Source of the DNA: Madurella fahalii
Lineage: Eukaryota; Ascomycota; Sordariomycetes; Sordariales
Assembly (NCBI GenBank): GCA_029876055.1
Contig: CM056874.1
Span: 5,766,001 to 5,830,000, forward strand
Direction of reading: 5' to 3'
Length of the DNA stretch: 64,000 nt
Below are positions 57,107 to 64,000 of the stretch, in pieces. The translations under genes were made by a program, and so were the position numbers. Numbering within the stretch: position 1 is the stretch's first letter; each line of letters opens with the position of its first letter. The notes under the pieces were generated by a model. It worked only from the letters and a program-made list of their open reading frames with translations. It was not told the DNA's origin and ran no database searches.

Positions 57107-58814
57107 TCAATCAAAGTCTGTCAGCTTGCGCAGACTCTCGGTAGAATAGAGGATCTTTTGCAGCTCCTCCGCGCTGAGGCTGACAGCCTCTGGAACGTTT
57201 CGGGGGGCGGCGTGACTCCGTCGCCAGCCCGCTTCTGCTTCTGCGTCCTTGTCCAGCACGATGAGGGAGGACAACGCAGCATCGTTCCCCTCGGTAGCGG
57301 AGGAAGCACTTGTGTCGACGGCAACTAGGAGGCGTCCAGGCCCAAGAATCTCTACGTCGAGAGGGTTGCCCGGGAGGCGGATGGTTTCGTAGTGGCGGAG
57401 GGTGTTGTCGTCGAGGAGCTGGTAGTGGAAGAGGGCGGGCACGCTGGAGGCGGTGTTAGTCCGGGAGACCACAATAAAGAAAACAAAAGAAAAATCAACG
57501 TACCGTTCACAAACGACAAACACCCCCGCCGTCGCCGCCGTCGCCTCGCCTCCCCAGCCACCATACGCAAGCAACCTCGTGACCGCCACCCTACTCAACC
57601 TATCCCCAACAACCTCCTTCGCACGCCCCAGCAGCCCGGCCCGGCACAGCATCCGCCCCTCCACCCAGTCCCACACAAACAGGTCGTCGTCCCCGCCGCC
57701 CGACACCAGCACCCTCTCCCGACCACCGGGCGCCACGCACAGGCGGCTCACAAACTCGTCGTGGCCCAGGCAGAAGCCCTCGATGACGTGCGCCTGGGGG
57801 ATGCCGCGCGACACGCGGATGTGCTCGTCGCGGTCCGCCGTGAGGATGTACTCCCTCGTCCGCGCCCGCGCCCCCGCCCCTGTCCCCGTCCCGCCGTCGT
57901 CCTCCGCCCGGACGGCGACGGTCCCCACGCAGATCGCCGTCAGCATGGACACGTGGCCCAGGATCAGGGTGTGCTCGAACGGCGGGTCCTGCTGGTGGTG
58001 CTGGTCGGCCGTGGCGGCGGCGGCTTTCCGGCCGAGGCTGATCTTTTGGTTCTCGAGCGCTTTGAGGTTGCGTTTGGTGTGCACGGTGAGCTCGTTTGCT
58101 TGCGGTTTGAACGGCGGCGGGGCCGGCGTCGGGGTAGATGAGGCCGGTGTGGAGGACCGGGATTGGGGTTGGGGTTGGAGGATTTGGGAAACTTGGGACT
58201 GGGGGAGAGCTGGGGAAGAGGGGATGAGCGGGAGGGCATAGACGTCGCCGAATTTGTCGGCTGAGAGGATGGTGCGGCTGTCTGAAGTCAAAGCGAGGGC
58301 GCAGGGGCGTTTGGGCATCGTCCTGGGACGTGAGAGTTAGCTTCAGCTGGATGCTTCAGGGATAGGGGTGAGCTTGCCGTTGGCTAAGCTGGTTTAGGTT
58401 GCCGGCACCGTCGTGCTCGAAGACCCAGATAGTTTTATCCGAACCCGTGATGGCTATCAAGTAGCGGCCGTCGGTTGTGGCGTAGAGCCCCTGAATGAAC
58501 GGCCTCTCATTGGTGGGGTTCTCCTGATAGTTCTTCTTGGTCTTCCCCTGGCCGTTGCTGGCCTCAGCAGCATGGCCGCTGGATGGTGAATCTTGGTTAT
58601 TTTGGACCTTCCTGCGCTTGGCAGGCGGCCCTTCAATCGCAGGTGATCCTGGAGCATCTGTTGATGGGCCGCTTGGCGCATCTGCTTGTTTCAGGGGGTA
58701 CTTCCACGTCGAAATGTACTCGAGGGTAGAGGTGAAGGAGTGGATGTCGCTTCCCTGTGCGGCAAAGACGGTGCTGCCACACACTTTGAGGAGATGGTAC
58801 GGAACGGTCATCAT
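57107..58814 (-). CDS. TRM82: tRNA m7G46 methyltransferase non-catalytic subunit Trm82
   Basis: The model has three exons, 58378-58814, 57504-58322 and 57107-57443, giving 530 aa. Two ATGs are adjacent at the start (58814 and 58811). Intron 1 (58323-58377, 55 nt) has a GC donor (CG/GCAAGC), a CTAAC branch and a CCCAG acceptor; no GT donor there keeps the frame. Intron 2 (57444-57503, 60 nt) is GTACGT-CCAG and frame-preserving. The protein is a WD40 propeller with repeats such as GLYATTDGRYLIAITGSDKT, CALALTSDSRTILSADKFGD, ILTADRDEHIRVS and RVLVSGGGDDDLFVWDW. Insertions carry basic and Pro/Thr-rich low complexity. Family knowledge: it stabilises catalytic Trm8 for N7-methylation of G46 in tRNA. 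The divergent partner is ribosomal P0, with 668 bp between starts. Confidence 0.9.
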
Positions 58815-59482
58815 GAATCACTTCGTGATAAGATGAGATTGGTCCTGTGGCTGAGGGTAGAAGAAACTGTGGGAGCGATAGACCAACGGGGACCGGGGTG
58901 GAGTCTAACACAATTAACTTGAGGTCTGGCGGGTGTCAGTGAAGCGCACTCAGACAGCAGCGAATCAATAACATACCGTGACTCTCAAAGCGTAACAGCG
59001 TCTTGACACTTTGAGTGACAAGTGGACTCAGTCGGAGCCTGGTATGGATAGAAATTTGACAAGACCACGCCACACATGTGGCTTGTGGCAGCGCGATCTG
59101 CCTGCTGGTTACAGTATAGATTACACTAGAAGACCTGCAAAACCCATGCAATAGCCGGCACTCAACGAAGGAAAAAAACTGGAGATTCGCTGTCCAACAG
59201 CAGATTGTTCCTGGATGTACTCGGTAGTGACTTGTTGCTCTCTTGGGACTCAGTTGGAGAAGAGAAAAGTGGGGCGAATGACTGCTCTTCATTGGCCAAA
59301 CCCACGTAACCCTAGGGAAGCACCACCCCCACACCCGCAGGTCAATTGTGTGTGAAATTCCGAAAGCTGCTACCTCGGGGAACTTTCTCGCCCAAGCAAC
59401 ATCGCGAATTCCTCAACTTCCTCGTTTCCTCAACGCAAACAAAAATCGCCCTGAAAAATCCTGCCTTCATAACTAAGAAGAT
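58815..59482. other. Divergent promoter of TRM82 and ribosomal P0
   Basis: 668 bp between start codons; no gene. It contains a CCAAT element and a telobox-like motif at 59291-59317, closer to the P0 side. Confidence 0.6.
59291..59317 (+). promoter_or_regulatory. CCAAT box and telobox-like motif upstream of P0
   Basis: ATTGG (CCAAT on the minus strand) at 59291-59295 is followed by TAACCCTAGGG at 59307-59317, about 165 bp before the P0 ATG. AACCCTA-type boxes occur in ribosomal-protein promoters of various fungi and can bind Tbf1-like factors. Use here is inferred from position and motif only. Confidence 0.35.
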
Positions 59483-60546
59483 ATGGGGGGCAAGACTGGA
59501 AACAAGGCCGGCTACTTCGACAAGCTGAAGGGCTTGTTGGAGGAGTACAAGTCCATCTTCATCGTCACGGTTGACAATGTCTCGTCGCAGCAGATGCACG
59601 AGATTCGCCAGGCCCTCCGGGGCGAGGGCGTTGTCCTGATGGGCAAGAACACCATGGTAGGCCAGCAACTTGCCATGCCCGCACCAATTGCGCCCCGACT
59701 GGTTTCTGACGCGATCAAATTTTAGGTCCGCCGTGCGCTCAAGACCTTTGTCTCCGATACCCCCGAGTACGAGCGCCTGCTCCCCTTTGTCAAGGGCAAC
59801 GTCGGTTTCGTCTTCACCAACGGTGACCTCAAGGATATCCGTGACAAGATCCTGTCCAACAAGGTCGCTGCTCCCGCCCGTGCCGGTGCTGTCGCCCCAT
59901 CCGACGTGTGGGTTCCTGCCGGCAACACGGGCATGGAACCTGGTAAGACATCCTTCTTCCAGGCTCTCGGTGTCCCGACCAAGATCGCCCGTGGTACCAT
60001 CGAAATCACGACCGATCTCAAGCTCGTCGAGGCTGGCGGCAAGGTCGGCCCCTCCGAGGCCACTCTGCTCAACATGCTCAACATCTCTCCCTTCACCTAC
60101 GGTATGGGCATCGCTCAGGTCTACGATCAGGGCAACACCTTCCCCGCGAGCGTCCTCGACATCGGCGAGGAGCAGCTGCTGAAGTCGTTCTCCTCGGCCA
60201 TCAGCACCATCGCTGCCATCTCCCTGGCCCTCAACTTCCCCACCCTGCCGTCGGTCATCCACTCCCTCATCAACGGTTACAAGAAGGTTCTGGCCGTTGC
60301 CATCGAGACCGACTTCAGCTGGCCCGAGATTGAGGAGCTCAAGGACCGCATTGCCAACCCCGATGCTTACGCCGCCGCCGCCCCCGCCGCCACTGAGGCG
60401 GCTGCGACTACCGAGACCAAGGCTGAGGAGAAGGAGGAGGAAGAGGAGGAGTCCGACATGGAGGGCGGTTTCGGCGATCTCTTGTTCGTGGCCCCGCCTC
60501 TGTCCCATCTCTCGAGTGTGCTGCTAACCTGGTCAACAGCGGTTAA
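59483..60546 (+). CDS. RPP0: Large-subunit ribosomal stalk protein P0 (uL10)
   Basis: The model has three exons, 59483-59656, 59726-60483 and 60540-60546, giving 312 aa, the same length as yeast P0. It begins MGGKTGNKAGYFDKLKGLLE. The rRNA-binding domain includes HEIRQALRGEGVVLMGKNTM and, after intron 1, VRRALKTFV. The TLLNMLNISPFTYGMGI segment and the helices that bind P1/P2 follow. The C-terminus is Ala-rich and then acidic. The last intron (60484-60539, 56 nt) uses an unusual GTTCGT donor, a GCTAAC branch and an ACAG acceptor, and yields the tail ESDMEGGFGDLFG then stop. Without that splice the frame reads on for about 100 unrelated residues. Family knowledge: P0 anchors the P1/P2 stalk and the tail recruits elongation factors. 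Intron 1 is 69 nt. Confidence 0.93.
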
Positions 60547-60991
60547 ATGTAACAGCATCACCACGGTGTTCTTGGGCTGGCAGTCCCGGCTTGCGTCTGG
60601 TAAAGGTTTCGCGGATCGTTATCCACGGCTACATAGATCGTTTGTGGCTCAATTAACCACTCTGTGTCTGATGGCCCAATCCATGACTAGTCTCCCGTTT
60701 GCCATTGACTATTCAAACTCGGTCAACTGGTCACTCCGATATTCGAGGTTAGTTATTTCCGTATTTTTTTGCTTTTCCCCGATCTGTGTCGATGATTATA
60801 CAAATGAATCAAAGAGCTTTTTAACCCTGAACATTTTTTGATGACAAACCCATCAACACCCTATGAGACACAGTCGTCTTTGCTATTCTTCATTCTGCAC
60901 ATGTTTTACACATCCAACATGAGGGGTATCATGGCTGACGTTAATATACAGCCCGAATCAATCATTTCCAGATGTCTTGCTTTCCCCCGGC
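60547..60991. other. Convergent 3' region, P0 and MSH1
   Basis: 445 bp, AT-rich, with the P0 3' end at left. No gene was seen; the continued frame from P0 is treated as unspliced read-through. Confidence 0.6.
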
Positions 60992-63900
60992 TTATCCTAC
61001 AATCGCCGCCGATGTCTCGGTCGGCTCGTCCCCCGCCTGTGACGATGTTGATGTTGCCGTGTCGACCCCTGAATTTCTGAGCACCTCTTGCGCAACCTGA
61101 ATCGCATGCTCCGGCAGCCCAGCCAGCCGCGCCACCTTAAGCGCGTGACTCTGCCTGTTGATCCCCTTGCGCAGCTTGTGCACGTAGATAAACCCGCCTT
61201 GGTCGTCCTCTTGCACATCCGTGCAGTACATGTCGACGACCCCGTCCGGCCCGCCGTCCTCCACCCTCAGCCCTTGCTTCGCCACGAGGTCCGCGATGCC
61301 GTGGAAATGCGTCGCAAACAGCGCCCGGCACTTGTTGACATGCAGTAGATGGTGCAGACCGGCGAACGCCACGGCCGTCCCGTCCTCGGGCGTGGTGCCC
61401 CGCCCAACCTCGTCCATGATGACGAAGGACCGCGGCGTCGCCTGCCGCAGGATGGACGCCGTCTCGAGCATCTCCACCATGAAGGTGCTCTGGTCCTGGT
61501 AGAGGTTGTCAGCCGAGCCGACGCGGCTGAAGATAGCGTCGACGATGCCCAGCTCGGCGTAGTCGGCCGGCACGTAGCAGCCGATCTGCGCGAGCACGGT
61601 GATGAGGGCGTTCTGCCGGAGGAAGGTCGACTTGCCGGCCATGTTGGGCCCCGTGATGAGCCAGACGCGGCCGTTGCCGTTTCCGCCGCCGAGACGGAGG
61701 TCGTTGCGCTGGAAGGTGCGTCCTTGCTCGGCGAGCCCGCCCTCGACGGTCGGATGGCGCCCGCCGATGATGGTGGTATGCTGCGACGTGTTGAGGATGG
61801 GGCGGACGAGGCGCTGCTCGGTGGCGAGCCGCGCGAACGAGGTGGAGATGTCGAGCTCGTCGAGCACGAGCGCGTTGCGCCGGAGCTTGACGAGGTTATG
61901 GATCACGCTCGAGCGGAGCGAGGAGAAGACGCGCTGCTCTTCGGCCCGGATCTGGAGGCGGAGCTTGTCGATTGCTTCGCCGAGGGCAGTCCACTCGGGT
62001 TGGTGGAAGCTGCGGGTCGTGCGGCTGGACGAGAGGGTGCGGATGGTGGGCGGTGGCGCTCCTACGCTCTCGTCGGCGGCGGTAATCTCGGGGTTGCGCT
62101 GGGCGTCCTTGCCCTTGACGTGGCAGATGTGCCCAAGCCCCGGGGTCCAGCGGAGGGTCAGCGAGGCGGCGTTAAGACGGGCGCGGAGAGTCTCGGTAAG
62201 TTGGTCTTTTTCTTGTCTGAGTGCGGCGAGTTCCTTGTGCAAGCGGGAGAGGACCTTCGAGGCACCCGGTCTCATAATCCACGCTTCGTTATCTTCACCA
62301 TAGTGCTCCCTGAGAGAAGGCGACTTTTTCTTGGCGGCTTTTGCGCTCGCTCCCTTGGGGAGGAGGGTGCTGTCCTCTGCAGTGCCTTCAGTCTTGACGA
62401 TCTCCTGGGCGAGGGCGATGATCTCGCCTGCTTCGCTGTCTTCCATCTGGTGCTGCTGCACTAGCCCTTCCTCGTCGATTGCGTCACGGATATTTTGGGC
62501 GAGCTTGAGCGGCTGCTTGAGGCTGATGCGGTTAACCATGGCGGAGAGACAATCTTGTTGTGGGCCATCGCTCCCTCGCCGAAATGAGACAGATGCATTT
62601 AGAAGATTGACGATGTCTTCTGTCGCTTTGATGGTGTTTGCAAGCCGGAGGAGGTCGTCGGGATCGCCGCGGTTCAGGGCAAACTTTTGCACGAGGCGTT
62701 GGGAATCATGGCTCCTCTGCAGGAGGACGACGATGGCATCGCGAAGGTCCTCATCCTGGATGAAGCGAGAGACTAACTCTTGCCTGAAGTTGATGACTTC
62801 CAGCGAGGTTGAAGGGGAGCCTACGCTGGCGTTAGCCGGGCCGCACGTATTCAGTCGCAGAGACATCAAGCCTACTAAGCCACTCGTTGAGAAGTCTGGC
62901 GCCGCTCTTGGTCACGGTTCTTCTGATGGCATGCAGCAGGCTTCCCCTGAAGGTGCCATCCCTGATAGTCTGCTTGATCTCCAGGGAGCGCATGCTGTTC
63001 TTGTCAATGCTCATTATGTGCATGCTCTCGTGGCGGAGCGGGGGTTGCAACTTCATGTTTAAGCCTCGTAAACGGTCTCTCACGTAATGGAGCAAGAGAC
63101 TCCCCGCTTGCACTTCACCATCTGTAAACCTCTCGGCCGTCTGAACTGATATCTCGTCCTCCAGCATCGGCGACCAGTCGGAGAGCTTCCGCAGCTCGCC
63201 CTGGGGCGAGTAGCTTACAAGATACCTCTCCTCTTGCAGGATGGACAGTAAAGCATGGTTCTGAGCCGATTCTAGCGCCTGGTCCAGGACTATCTCTCGA
63301 GGAGATACCCGCGACAACACAGATCCGAGCGACGCCAAACTGGTTGGCTGGGTGAAAAAACAGCCGGTAGACAGATCTAGCCATGCTAGGCCAACATTAG
63401 ATGGAATGTCATTGGTAGGATGGAACGTGTGTATAGATTGCTGGGCCTCTTGGCAGCTGGTATCATCCGATGCCGCCGGCTCGGGCAGGTGAATGGCCAT
63501 GACATAGTTGTTTGCATAGGGATCCATGAAGTTTTCGTCGATGAGGGTGCCTGGCGTGACGATACGGGCTACTCTGCGGTCATGCATCAGACCACCCGAC
63601 TTGACTTTCTCCGAGGGATCGTTCGGAAACTCCTCGGCGATGGCTACGTGGCGGTTGAGATCCTGGACCAGGATCTTGAGGAAGCGGTCCAGCTGGAAGA
63701 AGGGAAAGCCGGCCTGGCAGCAACGACCCATCAGAACAACGACGAACTACACAACGGCGTGGTGCAGGCATGGAACAATACCATTGGGACAGGCCCGGCA
63801 CTCGTCTTCTTCTGTGCTACCTTGAGGTTCAGGAGCGGGCCGTACTCCTCGGCCTGGTCCAGGTACAGCTCGTAGAAGCCGCCGACGCGGGTGAGCAGCA

Positions 63901-64000
63901 CGCAGTTGTCAAACTTTTGCATGTTGCGGCGTGCCTGCAGCACCACAGTTGGGTACGCGGGTCCATCTTCCTCGGGCGGGAGCGGCTGCGAAGGCACGAC
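60992..64000 (-). CDS. MSH1: Mitochondrial MutS homologue Msh1 (5' end outside the window)
   Basis: Exons visible are 63782-64000 (incomplete at its 5' side), 62876-63713 and 60992-62820, with introns of 68 nt (GTATTG donor) and 55 nt (GTAGGC donor, CGTAG acceptor). At least 961 codons plus stop are present, and the frame is still open at the right edge. The mismatch-binding Phe-Tyr-Glu motif is in VGGFYELYLDQAEEYGPLL. A connector domain follows, then the lever and clamp (about 62876-61900), then the ATPase with Walker A GPNMAGKSTFLRQ, Walker B FVIMDEVGRGTTPEDGTA and the ATHFH switch. The HALKVARLAGLPEHAI helix is at the end. Family knowledge: it repairs and stabilises mitochondrial DNA and suppresses recombination between repeats. 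The second splice restores NEWLSSPSTSLEVI, which supports the model. Confidence 0.93.

Noticed and set aside
57392..58141. 249-residue plus-strand frame opposite TRM82
   Set aside because: It mirrors the WD40 coding sequence and is Arg/Pro/His-rich without a fold.
59342..60508. 388-residue antisense frame opposite ribosomal P0
   Set aside because: It is the complement of the P0 coding sequence. GC-rich codon bias makes long antisense frames, and no domain is present.
60547..60841. Extended C-terminus of P0 by read-through
   Set aside because: It would give P0 an unrelated tail. Splicing of 60484-60539 restores the conserved acidic GFGDLFG-type end and the normal length.

Overview
The window reads as nuclear DNA of a filamentous ascomycete, most likely a Sordariomycete (Sordariales/Chaetomiaceae-like). 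The grounds are GC-rich coding sequence, many 46-300 nt introns with GTRNGT donors, CTRAC-type branch sites and YAG acceptors, 0.3-1.9 kb gene spacing on both strands, and recognisable fungal families (Snt2, Tvp38, Yra1, a Bub1/Mad3 fusion, HELQ/Mus301, Msh1). No virus, plasmid, CRISPR array, secondary-metabolite cluster, tRNA or rRNA gene was found. This is an ordinary housekeeping segment with some unusual gene structures, not an obvious new multi-gene system.

Layout, left to right: a decayed inverted-repeat element (271-598); a MadBub spindle-checkpoint kinase (866-4586, +) converging on an APN1-type AP endonuclease (4925-6343, -); an F-box/propeller protein ending in a CaaX box (8239-12218, +); a small unknown gene (12885-13127, -) divergent from an unrecognised, probably mitochondrial protein (13369-15112, +); a seven-exon ALY/REF mRNA-export factor (15971-17650, -) and eIF4A (18390-19933, -); an F-box/JmjC oxygenase (20626-22364, +); a CUE2-like CCCH/Smr protein (23626-25965, +); TVP38 (26756-28188, +); an unknown protein with Cys-Pro motifs (28486-30114, -); a BTB protein (31946-33857, -); a HELQ/Mus301 helicase (35110-38511, -); a small secreted protein (39143-39836, -); an unrecognised four-exon gene (41066-42340, +); a 5 kb gap; SNT2 (47494-52943, +); a YDJ1/MAS5-type DnaJ (54889-56316, +); TRM82 (57107-58814, -) divergent from ribosomal P0 (59483-60546, +); and mitochondrial MSH1 (60992 to beyond the right edge, -).

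Exon structures were rebuilt by hand from splice signals, reading-frame phase and protein-family continuity. Every multi-exon model closes in frame. The most unusual result is in the HELQ gene, where the conserved helicase motif and the frame are restored only if a 2-nucleotide micro-exon (36884-36885) lies between two introns of 55 and 46 nt. Other unusual structures are a GC-AG intron in TRM82, a 7-nt terminal coding exon that supplies the C-terminal tail of ribosomal P0, and four frame-preserving, stop-free introns in different genes.

The genes do not form one pathway. Themes that recur are genome maintenance (checkpoint kinase, Apn1, HELQ, Msh1), mRNA and translation (Yra1, eIF4A, P0, Trm82, the Cue2-like protein) and chromatin or ubiquitin adaptors (Snt2, JmjC, F-box, BTB). 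I treat their proximity as chance.
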